Shown here: piece by piece, positions 1 to 7,909 of the stretch
Layout of the letters: each line of letters opens with the position of its first letter
How positions within the stretch are numbered: the stretch's first letter is position 1
Assembly: GCA_947259165.1 (NCBI GenBank)
Contig: CAMYKY010000022.1
Span: 1-35,306 of the forward strand
DNA length: 35,306 nucleotides
Reading direction: 5' to 3'
From: an uncultured Acidobacteriota bacterium
GTDB taxonomy: Bacteria > Acidobacteriota > Vicinamibacteria > Marinacidobacterales > SMYC01
Position numbers and translations under genes: made by a program
Notes under the pieces: model-generated
The model's input: the letters and a program-made list of their open reading frames with translations, nothing else
The model's database searches: none
Told to the model about the DNA's origin: nothing

Positions 1-84
1 GGGAGAGGTTGAACCAGTCGCTCTTGTCCGCACCGCAGCGCAGGGTGCTACTCTGATATCGAACCCCGTTAGCAGAGGATTCCT

Positions 85-1914
85 ATGGGTGAGCTCTACG
101 ACGAGTTCGAGCAGGAACTGGCCTCGTGGCAGGCGCGCTACCAGGGCTTTCCCGAGCGCGAGGTGGAGAAGCTCCTGTTGCTCGCTCTCGAGCGGGAGCA
201 GCTGGTCACCGTCGCGTACCGGAGCGAGCTGATGCGGGATCGTCTCCGCGAGCTCGGAATCGACCCCGAGCTCGAGGCCGCGTTCACCCAGGCGCTTGCG
301 TGGGCGTGGAAAGACGAGGAGATGCACGCGATCTATACGCGGGGTCTTCTGTTGAAGTGGGGCTCGTTCACGTTGCGCGTGCGCGCGTTCGTCCAGCAAA
401 TGGCGGGTGCCATCGCGGGTTGGTCGAGCTCGGTGCAACAACACGTCCGCTGGTCGCGTGCACCGCTGTCGCGCGCGCTCGCGGGAACCATTGCGACCGT
501 CGGCCGAATCCTTGGCAAGGTGCCGCGGGGTGTCCGTAACGATCTCCGATTCTTGAGCTTCCGTGAGTTTTGTCGTCTCCAGGTCGATGCGGAGCGCACG
601 GCGGCTGCGTGTTGGAACCGGCTCAGCGAGCTCGGTCCGGAAATTTCCCGATTGGACGAGAGCGCTTGCGCCGAGATCGGTCGCATGTTGTCGGATGAAC
701 AGCGCCACTGTGAGATTTTCCGGATTATTGGCGACGGTTTGGACGGGGTTTCGAGCACGGACGAGGTGATTTCGCGGCTGCGCGCCATCGATGCGTTTTT
801 CGTGCCGCGCGCGCACCGTCCTGAGCCCCTTGCGTCGCATCCCTTCGGCTCCGGGGGGCGGGTCGATGTTTTTTTGGGCGATGGATCGACCTCGAAGCTC
901 GAGACGTTTCGTCGCGTTCTCGACGAAAGTGAGTTGGAGGCGACACTCGAGCAAGCCACTCGGGTCAAGAGCAAGCCGCTTTCCGAGATGCGCGTTTTGG
1001 TCAAGGCGACTTTCATGCTTGGCTACGACCGCGAACATCTGGAGATCGTGACCGACCCAGAGCTCGTCGACGCGCTTGCTCGCTGGCTCGTCGAGCGCGG
1101 CGTGGGTGACGTGCTCGTTGGCGATGGGCGGAACATCTACGATCGCTTCTGCGAGAACCGAGACGTTGCTTCGGTCGCCTCCTATCTCGGCTTCGAGTCG
1201 CCGCACTACCGCATCGTGGATCTGAGCGCCGACCAGGTTCCCCACGCGTACTCACGAGGGATGGCACAAGAATCGTTGAGTCAAGCCTGGCGCGACGCGG
1301 ACTTTCGCATCGTTTTCTCGAAGCTCCGAAGCCATCCCGTCGACTTCACCCACCTGGGTATTGGCGGGATGCAGGGTATCGGAGCGCGGCTGGAAGATTT
1401 CTTATTCTTGGAACGCCAGGCGCATCGCGAAACCGCGCTTCTCATGCCGGTCATCGACTACCCGCCAGAGTTTGCCCTGATCGATGGGTACGACTCGGCG
1501 GGGGACGGGTTGGTCGGCATCATCGCTTGCCCCAACCCCCCGCGTCCCTATCGTCTTTACGCCGGAAGGGACACACTCGCCGTCGACATGGTAGCTACCC
1601 GCCATCTCGGCCTCGACGACCCTCGCGAGTCGCGCGTCCTGGACGCGGCGTGCCATTGGTTCGGGGACCCGACGCCAACGACCCGCGTCGTCGGGTGCGA
1701 CGAGCCAGTGGCGTCATGGCGGAGCCCGTACCAAAACGAGCTGACCACTCTTTTGAGCTTGGTAGCGAACCCGGTTTACGAGCTGGGGAGTTTTCGCGGT
1801 GCCGCGTTCGTTCCGCCCATGGACGAAGAGGCTTTCCCGATGACTGCACCCGGCTCGGCCATCGTGCGATTCGAGCGCTGGTGCCTCCAGCGTCTTCTGA
1901 GGATGAGACGCTGA
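85..1914 (+). CDS. Ferritin-like diiron domain fused to DUF362 domain
   Basis: This 609-residue protein has two parts. Residues 1-215 look like a ferritin-like four-helix bundle: E36/E38, the pair E78 and H81 in 'KDEEMH', E170 in 'DAERTA', and E205 and H208 in 'DEQRHCE' reproduce the E...ExxH...E...ExxH diiron ligand pattern. Residues about 300-545 match DUF362, with 'MRVLVKATFM', a 'VLVGDGRNIY' segment and 'AWRDADFRIVFSKLRSH'. DUF362 proteins often carry a 4Fe-4S ferredoxin module, but no CxxCxxC cluster is seen here. An AGAGGA ribosome site precedes the ATG. It is first in an apparent operon with the flavoprotein and hydrolase downstream, so an oxygen- or iron-dependent biosynthetic step is a reasonable inference. 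The substrate is unknown. The domain assignments are by motif only. Confidence 0.8.
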   Translation: MGELYDEFEQELASWQARYQGFPEREVEKLLLLALEREQLVTVAYRSELMRDRLRELGIDPELEAAFTQALAWAWKDEEMHAIYTRGLLLKWGSFTLRVRAFVQQMAGAIAGWSSSVQQHVRWSRAPLSRALAGTIATVGRILGKVPRGVRNDLRFLSFREFCRLQVDAERTAAACWNRLSELGPEISRLDESACAEIGRMLSDEQRHCEIFRIIGDGLDGVSSTDEVISRLRAIDAFFVPRAHRPEPLASHPFGSGGRVDVFLGDGSTSKLETFRRVLDESELEATLEQATRVKSKPLSEMRVLVKATFMLGYDREHLEIVTDPELVDALARWLVERGVGDVLVGDGRNIYDRFCENRDVASVASYLGFESPHYRIVDLSADQVPHAYSRGMAQESLSQAWRDADFRIVFSKLRSHPVDFTHLGIGGMQGIGARLEDFLFLERQAHRETALLMPVIDYPPEFALIDGYDSAGDGLVGIIACPNPPRPYRLYAGRDTLAVDMVATRHLGLDDPRESRVLDAACHWFGDPTPTTRVVGCDEPVASWRSPYQNELTTLLSLVANPVYELGSFRGAAFVPPMDEEAFPMTAPGSAIVRFERWCLQRLLRMRR

Positions 1915-3248
1915 CGCGTAAAGTCGCTGTCGTCGGTGCGGGCATGGGCGGGCTCGCTGCTGCTGTTCGTCTGAACCAGCAAGGACACGACGTGACCGTC
2001 TTCGAGGCGAGGCCCGACGCGGGAGGCCTCGCCTCTAGTTTCCATCTGCAAGGATTGCGCTTCGACTACGGTCCCTACATCCTGCTCGACGAGCCTGGCC
2101 TCACCTGGGCCTTTCACCAGCTCGACGTCGAGCTCGACCTCGTTCCCATCGAGGCCGTCTATGAAGTGCTCTTCGACGATGGCCGCGCGATCCGCTTCTA
2201 CAAAGATCGGGAGCGCACCGCTTCGGAGATGGACCGGACGTGGCCTGGGAGTGGTGAGCAGTATCTGAAGCTCGTCAGTCGACTCGAACGCATCTACCGT
2301 GACACCCAACCGCTCCAGTTCGTCTCGAGACCCGGTTTGGCGCGGCTGATCCGCGTTGGCGCCGCGCGACACGTTGGCTTTTTTCTACGAGGCCTCGAGT
2401 CCGTCCTGGCGCGCTCGGGACTTCCGCGAAAAATCCGGGACGCGATCATGATCTGGACGCACATCGCTGGCCAGCCGACGACGAAAGCACCGAGCCCGCT
2501 CGCTCTCGTGGCGGCGTTGATCCACGGCGCGGGGGCGTACTATCCAAGAAACGGGATGGGTTCGCTCGCGGCGAGCCTCAAGGCGGCGGCGAGACAACGC
2601 GGTGTTCGGTTCAGGTACGACACCCGAGTGCAACATCTTCGCCACGACAACGGCCGTATGAAGGTTGAGCTGGCGGAGGGGCAAAGCGAGTTCGATGCCG
2701 TCGTGTCGAACGCCCACGGCGTGGGCACGTATCTGTCCCTCGTTTCACGGATTGCGCCGCAGGTAGCATCTCAGCTGCAACGGCTACCACTTCAGCCTCC
2801 GGGCTACTGCGAGTATCTGAGAGTGAAGGGCGAGCCGTCTTCGACCTACCTGCGCTTTCGTCTCACCGGCGGCAACGACTGCCGATTGTTCGTCGATCCG
2901 CGCCACCTCGAATCCAACCCACGCGCCGATGCCTGGTATCCGGCCCGACTCGTCGGAAACAGCGAGCGCGCGCACGGTGACGATTGGTGGAAAGAATCGC
3001 TCGACGCGGTTGAAGTGCTCGAGCGTCGTACGCCGCCGGATTGGGGGCGCGAGTTTCATCTCTATCGCGACAGCATGAACCCCGTCATGACCGCGCGTTT
3101 CATGCGACAAGGACGCTTGGCACACAAGAGCCCTTTCGTCCCGGGCCTGTACCTGGCGGGAAGCTCGACCCATCCCGGGCAATGGGTCAGCTTTTGCGCC
3201 ATCTCGGGTATTCTCGCTGCCGATCAGTTACACGAGGATCGTTTCTGA
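1881..3248 (+). CDS. FAD-dependent CrtI-like (phytoene desaturase family) oxidoreductase
   Basis: The protein opens with a Rossmann dinucleotide-binding motif, 'KVAVVGAGMGGLAAAVRL', followed by an acidic strand end ('VTVFEARPDAGG') and 'GLASSFHLQGLRFDYGP', as in CrtI/amine oxidase-type flavoproteins. The C-terminus 'VPGLYLAGSSTHPGQWV' is the second FAD contact typical of phytoene-desaturase-like enzymes. The family oxidises or isomerises polyenes, amines or similar hydrophobic substrates; the substrate here is not known. No ATG lies near the Rossmann motif. GTG at 1881 (34-base overlap with the previous gene) is the conventional choice. A CTG at 1911, eight bases after GAGG and overlapping the upstream stop as CTGA, would give a tighter N-terminus. 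Coupled translation with both neighbours is likely. Confidence 0.88.
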   Translation: MPPASSEDETLTRKVAVVGAGMGGLAAAVRLNQQGHDVTVFEARPDAGGLASSFHLQGLRFDYGPYILLDEPGLTWAFHQLDVELDLVPIEAVYEVLFDDGRAIRFYKDRERTASEMDRTWPGSGEQYLKLVSRLERIYRDTQPLQFVSRPGLARLIRVGAARHVGFFLRGLESVLARSGLPRKIRDAIMIWTHIAGQPTTKAPSPLALVAALIHGAGAYYPRNGMGSLAASLKAAARQRGVRFRYDTRVQHLRHDNGRMKVELAEGQSEFDAVVSNAHGVGTYLSLVSRIAPQVASQLQRLPLQPPGYCEYLRVKGEPSSTYLRFRLTGGNDCRLFVDPRHLESNPRADAWYPARLVGNSERAHGDDWWKESLDAVEVLERRTPPDWGREFHLYRDSMNPVMTARFMRQGRLAHKSPFVPGLYLAGSSTHPGQWVSFCAISGILAADQLHEDRF

Positions 3249-4046
3249 GTGCTCCCGACCGAGCTCGAATCGATCCGTGGCATGCGTGTGCGGCGCGCCC
3301 GTGTCGGGTCGGGTCCGCCGCTGCTGCTGCTCCATGGCTATCCCGAGAGCTTGCAGATCTTTTCGCGCTTGGCGCCCTTGCTCGCCCCGTCGCGCGACGT
3401 CATCGCCTTCGACTGGCCCGGCATGGGCGCCAGCGAGGAATGGAGCGGCGGCGCGTCACCGGTTCAAGTGGCTGAGCGCTTGATCCACCTCATGGACCAC
3501 TGGTCGCTGGAGCGTGCCGAGGTCGTCGCGATGGACATGGGCGCGCAGCCGGCGCTCGTCGCCGCCGCCGAGCATCCCGAGCGCGTGTCCCGGCTCGTCG
3601 TGATGAACTCGCTCGTCCTCTGGGATGAGAAGACGTCGTGGGAGATTCGATTTCTTCGACGCCACGGGTTCAACCGCTTCATCATCGAACAGTTTCCCCG
3701 GCTCGTGTTCTACCGGGCAGAGAAGACGTTCCTCGAAGGGACGCGCTTACCGCGTGAGCTTCGCGTCGAGCTCTGGAGCCATTTCCGCCGCCCCGAAGTA
3801 CGCCGCTTCGTTTCGAGAATGTGCGCCGGCTATGAAGGTCTATTGCCGCGCCTGCCGTCGTACTACGAGAGGATCCGCTGCCCCACGCGGATCCTATGGG
3901 GGAGCGCCGAGCGGCATTTCCCGCTCGCCCATGCCGAGCGTCTTCACGCTCTCGTGCCTGGCTCCGAGCTCGACGGGGTCGCCGGCGGAGGGCACTGGAT
4001 GGTCTGGGAGCACGCCGACGAGATCGCTGCGCGTATTCTCCGATAG
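3249..4046 (+). CDS. Alpha/beta hydrolase, aspartate-nucleophile type (epoxide hydrolase/haloalkane dehalogenase-like)
   Basis: A 265-residue alpha/beta-hydrolase with the oxyanion motif 'LLLHGYP' (about 26-32), 'FDWPGMGAS' (54-62) and a nucleophile elbow 'VAMDMGAQ', placing Asp96 where esterases carry serine. Asp at this position is characteristic of epoxide hydrolases and haloalkane dehalogenases. The catalytic His is H249 in 'GGGHWMVWEHAD'. The usual acid position in 'WGSAERHFP' is glutamate rather than aspartate. The GTG start follows the upstream TGA with no gap, and no spaced promoter is visible, so it is read as the third gene of the operon. Its product may act on an oxidised or epoxidised intermediate made by the two upstream oxidative enzymes; this is inference. 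Confidence 0.86.
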   Translation: MLPTELESIRGMRVRRARVGSGPPLLLLHGYPESLQIFSRLAPLLAPSRDVIAFDWPGMGASEEWSGGASPVQVAERLIHLMDHWSLERAEVVAMDMGAQPALVAAAEHPERVSRLVVMNSLVLWDEKTSWEIRFLRRHGFNRFIIEQFPRLVFYRAEKTFLEGTRLPRELRVELWSHFRRPEVRRFVSRMCAGYEGLLPRLPSYYERIRCPTRILWGSAERHFPLAHAERLHALVPGSELDGVAGGGHWMVWEHADEIAARILR

Positions 4047-4052
4047 AAGCCG

Positions 4053-4523
4053 CTAGCTGTTGATCTGCTCGGCGAGGTAGCGCTCTCGACCCACTTCATC
4101 CACGAGGTGGAGCTGGGCTTCGAGCCAGTCGACGCTGTCTTCTTCGTCCACGAGGATCTTATCGAACAGCTCCCGGGTGCCGTTGTCGGCCTTGTCCCGG
4201 CAAAGCGCAATTCCGGTGTTCAGACGCTTGACAGCATCCAGCTCGAGCTCCAAGTCGAGCTTGTGCTGCTCGATGGGCTCCTCGCCCACGCGCACCGGGC
4301 TGAGGCGCTGCATGTTGGGGATGCCGTCGAGGAACAGGATTCGTTCGATGACGTCGTCCGCGTGCTTCATCTCCTCCATCGACTCTTCGCGCTTCTTGGC
4401 GGCGAGTCGATGGTAGCCCCAGTTCGCGCACATTTTGGCGTGCACGAAATACTGGTTGATGGCGGTGAGCTCGGCGGTTAGAACGTCGTTGAGGGCTTCA
4501 ATGATCTTCGCATTACCTTTCAT
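4053..4523 (-). CDS. bfr: Bacterioferritin
   Basis: This 156-residue protein aligns by eye along its whole length with E. coli bacterioferritin. It keeps the ferroxidase ligands E18, E51, H54, E94 and E127, Tyr25, and the haem ligand Met52 in 'EEMKHAD'. The exception is the position of E. coli His130: the segment reads 'DEEDSVDWLE', with serine at 130. Bacterioferritin assembles as 24-mers with haem between subunits and oxidises and stores cytosolic Fe(II). The gene overlaps the end of bfd by 11 bases and is transcribed from the same promoter region, so iron storage and the ferredoxin that releases the iron appear co-expressed. A loss of one metal ligand could slow the ferroxidase centre or change its mechanism. 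Confidence 0.95.
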   Translation of the reverse strand: MKGNAKIIEALNDVLTAELTAINQYFVHAKMCANWGYHRLAAKKREESMEEMKHADDVIERILFLDGIPNMQRLSPVRVGEEPIEQHKLDLELELDAVKRLNTGIALCRDKADNGTRELFDKILVDEEDSVDWLEAQLHLVDEVGRERYLAEQINS

Positions 4524-4719
4524 AGCCCTTCATCATACCGCGAGGCGTCTCGCGTTGACGCTTTTCTGTCACCACGAGCTGGTCGATCGTGGGGCGGCAG
4601 CCGCCGCACCGGCGACCCGCGTCGCACGCGCGGCCAATCTCGCGCATCGAGCACGCGCCGTCACGCACCAGGCTCTTGATGGTGCGGTCGGTGATGCCTT
4701 TGCACGAGCAAACGATCAT
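4513..4719 (-). CDS. bfd: Bacterioferritin-associated ferredoxin (BFD-like [2Fe-2S])
   Basis: A 68-residue protein beginning 'MIVCSCKGITDRTI', with the [2Fe-2S] ligands C4 and C6 and, in 'GRRCGGC', C38 and C41. This is the BFD/fer2_BFD pattern. In characterised systems Bfd docks on bacterioferritin and passes electrons to the haem to release stored iron. A longer open frame runs upstream to 4761, but the conserved family start is the ATG at 4719, and the promoter boxes lie just upstream of it. It is the first gene of a bfd-bfr operon. Many bacteria regulate these two genes oppositely or from separate units, so their tight overlap here is noteworthy. Confidence 0.93.
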   Translation of the reverse strand: MIVCSCKGITDRTIKSLVRDGACSMREIGRACDAGRRCGGCRPTIDQLVVTEKRQRETPRGMMKGYER

Positions 4720-4725
4720 GAGACC

Positions 4726-4755
4726 AATATAGCTAAAAGTGAAAACCAATGTCAA
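4726..4755 (-). promoter_or_regulatory. Sigma-70-type promoter of bfd-bfr
   Basis: Read on the - strand, a perfect -35 TTGACA (4755-4750), an 18-base spacer and a -10 TATATT (4731-4726) lie just before bfd. Only six bases separate the -10 box from the ATG, so transcription should start at or next to the start codon. No Shine-Dalgarno sequence fits in that space. The -35 box is embedded in the inverted repeat at 4750-4777. Confidence 0.65.
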
Positions 4756-4777
4756 TTTCAAAATACGGAAATTGACA
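4750..4777. promoter_or_regulatory. Perfect 28-bp inverted repeat, probable operator
   Basis: Arms TGTCAATTTC (4750-4759) and GAAATTGACA (4768-4777) are perfect inverse complements separated by AAAATACG. The left arm contains the -35 box of the bfd promoter, and the repeat lies between the divergent bfd and amidohydrolase genes. A bound dimer would block bfd and could also affect the amidohydrolase at 4801. It does not resemble a Fur box (GATAATGATAATCATTATC). The cognate regulator is unknown. Confidence 0.65.
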
Positions 4778-4800
4778 CAGGTTGAGGTAAGCTCGAGGCC

Positions 4801-6402
4801 ATGAGTATGAACCGACGGCTTTTTCTGAAGGCGACTCTGGGCGGTGCCTATTTACCGAAACTGTTGCAACCGCAAAGCTTCGACCTGGTGTTACGAGGCG
4901 GCTCGGTGATCGATGGCAGTGGCGCGCCGGCTCGCATCGCTGATGTCGGTATCACCGGAGTACGGATCTCTGGGGTGGGGGATCTGTCCGGAGCCACTGC
5001 GACGCGATCGCTCGATGTCTCGGGCCTCACCGTCGCGCCAGGGTTCATCGATGTGCACACGCACAGCGAGGACGAGCTCATCACCAATCCCAAGGCTGAA
5101 AGCAAGATTCGCCAAGGGGTTACCACTGAAATCCTGGGGATGGACGGCGGCTCGTACAAGCCGGCCGAGTTCGCAGACAAGCTCATGGAGCTCGAGCGTG
5201 GGATTGCCGTCAACGCGGGCTCTTTCGTCGGCCAGGGGACACTCCGCGGGCTGGTGCTGGCGATGTCCGATCGCGCCGCGACTCCAGCCGAGATCGGGCA
5301 GATGCAACAGCATGCGGCAACGGCGTTGCGTCAGGGAGCGATGGGCATCTCGAGCGGTCTCGAGTACACCCCGGGCGGGTTCGCGTCGGCCGAAGAGATC
5401 GGCGAGCTGTGCCGGGTCATGGCGGGCAGCAGCGGGCTGTACGCGACCCACATGCGCAATGAAGACGACGGTGTGGTCGGGGCGGTCGAGGAGGCGATCA
5501 CCATCGCCGGGCGCGGCGGTGTCGGCCTTCACATCTCGCACCTCAAGTGCCAAGGCCAGCGCAACTACGGAAAATTCGACGCTATCGTCTCTTTGATGGA
5601 GGATGCGGAAGCGCGTGGGGTGTCGGTGTCGTTCGATCGCTACCCCTACGTCGCCTACGCGACCACTCTCGCCAACATGATGCCGCTTTGGAGCCGCGAG
5701 GGTGGAACCGGCATGTTCATCGAGCGTCTCCAGAATCCCGAAACATGGCAGCGCATCCGCCAAGCGACCGCGGACAAGGTTGCTCTTCTCGGCTCGTGGG
5801 ACACGGTGATGATCACGTCGGTCACGCTCGAGAAGAACAAACCGCTTCAAGGAAAGACGATTGCCGAGATCGTAAAAGAGACGGGCGACGACCCGTTTCT
5901 CTACGTGCGCGATTTGATCATCGAAGAGAACAACCGAGTCCAAATGGTCGGCTTCGGCATGGGAGAAGAGACGACCGCGACTATCCTCGCGCACCCGAAG
6001 TGCATGCCCGCCTCCGACGGCTCCGCGCTCGCGACCTACGGCGATTTGAGCAGCGGCAACCCGCACCCCCGCTCCTACGGAACGTTTGCACGCGTTCTCT
6101 CGAAGTACGTACGTGACATGAAAATCATGTCGCTCGAGGAAGCAATCCGCAAGATGACGAGCCTTCCCGCCGAGCGGTTCGGTATCGAGGAGCGCGGCCG
6201 ACTAGCGGAAGGCTATTACGCGGACATCGCGGTGTTCGATCCGGCGACGGTTAACGACGACGCGACGTTCGCCAAGCCGCACCAATACGCGAGCGGATTC
6301 GAAGCAGTATTCGTGAACGGCAAGCCGGTCCTCGAGAAAGGGGCGCGTAGCCAGGAGCTTCCAGGAATGGTTCTGCGAGGCAAAGTTACGCCGGCCGTCT
6401 AG
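4801..6402 (+). CDS. Exported N-acyl-D-amino-acid deacylase family amidohydrolase
   Basis: A 533-residue metal-dependent amidohydrolase of the D-aminoacylase branch. The N-terminus 'MSMNRRLFLKATLGGAYL' has a twin-arginine (Tat) signal, so it is probably exported folded. Family metal ligands are visible: H86 and H88 in 'DVHTHSED', a His in 'THMRNEDD', a His in 'HISHLKCQG', and the Asp in 'MPASDGSA'. D-aminoacylase normally has a metal-bridging Cys in 'GNCG'; here the corresponding segment is 'GMDGG' (Asp115). The predicted role is hydrolysis of an N-acyl or cyclic amide such as a D-amino-acid derivative from cell-wall or environmental peptides, but the exact substrate cannot be read from sequence. 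Its TAG stop overlaps the convergent pseudogene. Confidence 0.88.
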   Translation: MSMNRRLFLKATLGGAYLPKLLQPQSFDLVLRGGSVIDGSGAPARIADVGITGVRISGVGDLSGATATRSLDVSGLTVAPGFIDVHTHSEDELITNPKAESKIRQGVTTEILGMDGGSYKPAEFADKLMELERGIAVNAGSFVGQGTLRGLVLAMSDRAATPAEIGQMQQHAATALRQGAMGISSGLEYTPGGFASAEEIGELCRVMAGSSGLYATHMRNEDDGVVGAVEEAITIAGRGGVGLHISHLKCQGQRNYGKFDAIVSLMEDAEARGVSVSFDRYPYVAYATTLANMMPLWSREGGTGMFIERLQNPETWQRIRQATADKVALLGSWDTVMITSVTLEKNKPLQGKTIAEIVKETGDDPFLYVRDLIIEENNRVQMVGFGMGEETTATILAHPKCMPASDGSALATYGDLSSGNPHPRSYGTFARVLSKYVRDMKIMSLEEAIRKMTSLPAERFGIEERGRLAEGYYADIAVFDPATVNDDATFAKPHQYASGFEAVFVNGKPVLEKGARSQELPGMVLRGKVTPAV

Positions 6403-7754
6403 TCGTCCGGAGGGACGAGCCGCTCCAGCTCTTCGACCCAGTTCTGAATGATGCGGATGCGTTTCTGCACGGTGACGTTCTCGAGCTCTACCATGAGCAA
6501 CCGCTGACCATCTGGCGCAACGTCAAAATGATCCCCGTAGTTACCTTCGAAGAGAAACTCGGCTCTGGCAACACGAAGCGGATTCTCCTGAAAGGAGGCC
6601 GTCATGAAGCGACGCCCGAGCCGAAAAAAGATTTCATCACCCCGAGGGCTCCATACGGGATCGCTGCCGCCATTGCGAGAGACTTGCCACCGCCGGTCGC
6701 CATCGGGAAACGGGGAGACGTACACATCTGTTTGTCCCGCCTCGTCGGACACGTATGCGATCCATCGACCTTGTGGAGAGAATGTTGCGTGGAACTCTCG
6801 GAAGGGGGTTTGCACAAGAGAACTAGGTTCGCGAGGCCCTTCGAGCGCCAAGGTCCAGATGTCTCCCGAATGGTCAAACGCCAACGTCGTTCCATTGGGG
6901 TGCAAGCCTCGATACCAACCGAGATCTGCTTCCGAAGTGTATAGAAGGTCCGGCTCCCGAGAGCTCTCCGGGGCTTTCGGCGCAGGAGACTTCGCAATAG
7001 TGGAGGTGTCGTTACCGGAAGCGCTTCCCAGTCCGGCTCTCGCTCGATGATTCTTGCGATCGTGTCCGACACGGTCTCTCCGAGGAAGGCCGTTTTCCCG
7101 GTCAAGCTTTCAAAGAGACAGCATCCAAACGCCCAGATGTCAGTTCGCTTGTCGACCGGTTTTCCGCGCGCTTGCTCGGGGCTCATGTACGGCGCCGTCC
7201 CGAGAAGCACACCTGACTCGGTGCCGTCTCGCGTCAGCGTTGGAGACTGAGAAAGGTCTTGTGCGGCCCGCTCACCCGTGACCGCCTTCGCGAGACCGAA
7301 ATCGAGCACCTTTGGCGTGCCGTCCGGTGTGATCTTGATGTTCTCCGGTTTCAGATCACGGTGGACGATCCCTTTTGCGTGCGCTGCTTCGAGCCTCGCA
7401 GCAATGTGTTGGAAGAGAGCAAGAGCCTCGGCGACGAGCATGGGACCGCGGGCGAGGCGCTCGGCGAGGGTCTCACCCTCGACCAGCTCCATGACGAGGA
7501 ACTGCTTGCCGCCCGATTCCTCGAGCCCGTGAAGGGTAGCGATGTTCGGATGGTTCAACGACGCGAGCAAATGCGCTTCTCGCTCGAACCGCGCGAGCTT
7601 TTCGGCATCGTGGGAAAAGGCTTCCTGAAGGACCTTGATGGCAACTTCGCGCCCGAGCTTCGTGTCGCGTGCGCGGTAGACTTCACATCCCTCCTGCACC
7701 CAACGGCGCGAGGATTTCGTATAGGCCGAGCCTGCTGCCCGAAGTGAGGGGCAT
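6399..7754 (-). pseudogene. Decayed Ser/Thr protein kinase-PD40 sensor gene
   Basis: The ATG at 7754 opens 'MPLTSGSRLGLYEILAPLGA', the usual start of this kinase family. Two bases are missing at about 7685 in the glycine-rich loop ('GGMGEVY'), so the frame hits TGA immediately. The following frame keeps 'VAIKVL', 'HRDLKPEN', 'DFGLA' and 'TAPYMSPEQ', so the catalytic domain was complete. After 'LLRSLLRR' (near 7000) the family's C-lobe end, transmembrane helix and first propeller blades are absent. A third frame (6905-6399) continues with the last PD40 blades ('VWSPRGDEIFF', 'FDVAPDGQRLLMVE'). These proteins are normally about 880 residues. The two frameshifts and a deletion of roughly 400 codons make a product unlikely. 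Confidence 0.85.
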
Positions 7755-7784
7755 CGCTTTGCCGCCTTTCGCTTTGCCGCCTTT
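7755..7784. repeat. Two perfect tandem 15-bp copies
   Basis: CGCTTTGCCGCCTTT occurs twice in direct contact (7755-7769 and 7770-7784), immediately upstream of the decayed kinase start codon and within the spacer before the TonB-receptor promoter. It probably arose by slippage. No function is evident. Confidence 0.7.
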
Positions 7785-7857
7785 CGAGAAGATTGTACGG
7801 GCAGACGAAGTCGGTGGCAAGCGCGCAGAAAGCTGGCAAACACTACGTACCAAGCTG

Positions 7858-7909
7858 TATAACCTTTCATGCGATATTGCCCAACGGAGATTCTTGCGAG
7901 GAGGGGAGT
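7858..7909 (+). promoter_or_regulatory. Probable -10 box and strong ribosome site for the TonB-dependent receptor
   Basis: TATAAC at 7858-7863 directly after TG resembles a -10 element; no convincing -35 is seen. AGGAGGGG at 7899-7906 is an excellent Shine-Dalgarno sequence placed five bases (from its AGGAGG core) before CTG at 7910. The arrangement lies downstream of the first in-frame ATG (7793), which argues against that ATG. Confidence 0.5.

Noticed and set aside
1..84. End of an upstream gene
   Set aside because: No coding motif or terminator could be supported in the first 84 bases.
4750..4777. Fur box in the bfd promoter
   Set aside because: The repeat does not match the 19-bp Fur consensus.
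4891..6066. Long - strand open frame opposite the amidohydrolase
   Set aside because: It is a GC-rich antisense shadow with no domain-like motifs; the + strand protein has clear motifs.
7755..7784. Phase-variable tandem repeat
   Set aside because: Only two copies of a 15-bp unit, outside coding sequence; not enough to support switching.
7793..7909. ATG 7793 as the TonB-receptor start
   Set aside because: It lies upstream of the probable -10 box and adds residues without signal-peptide character.
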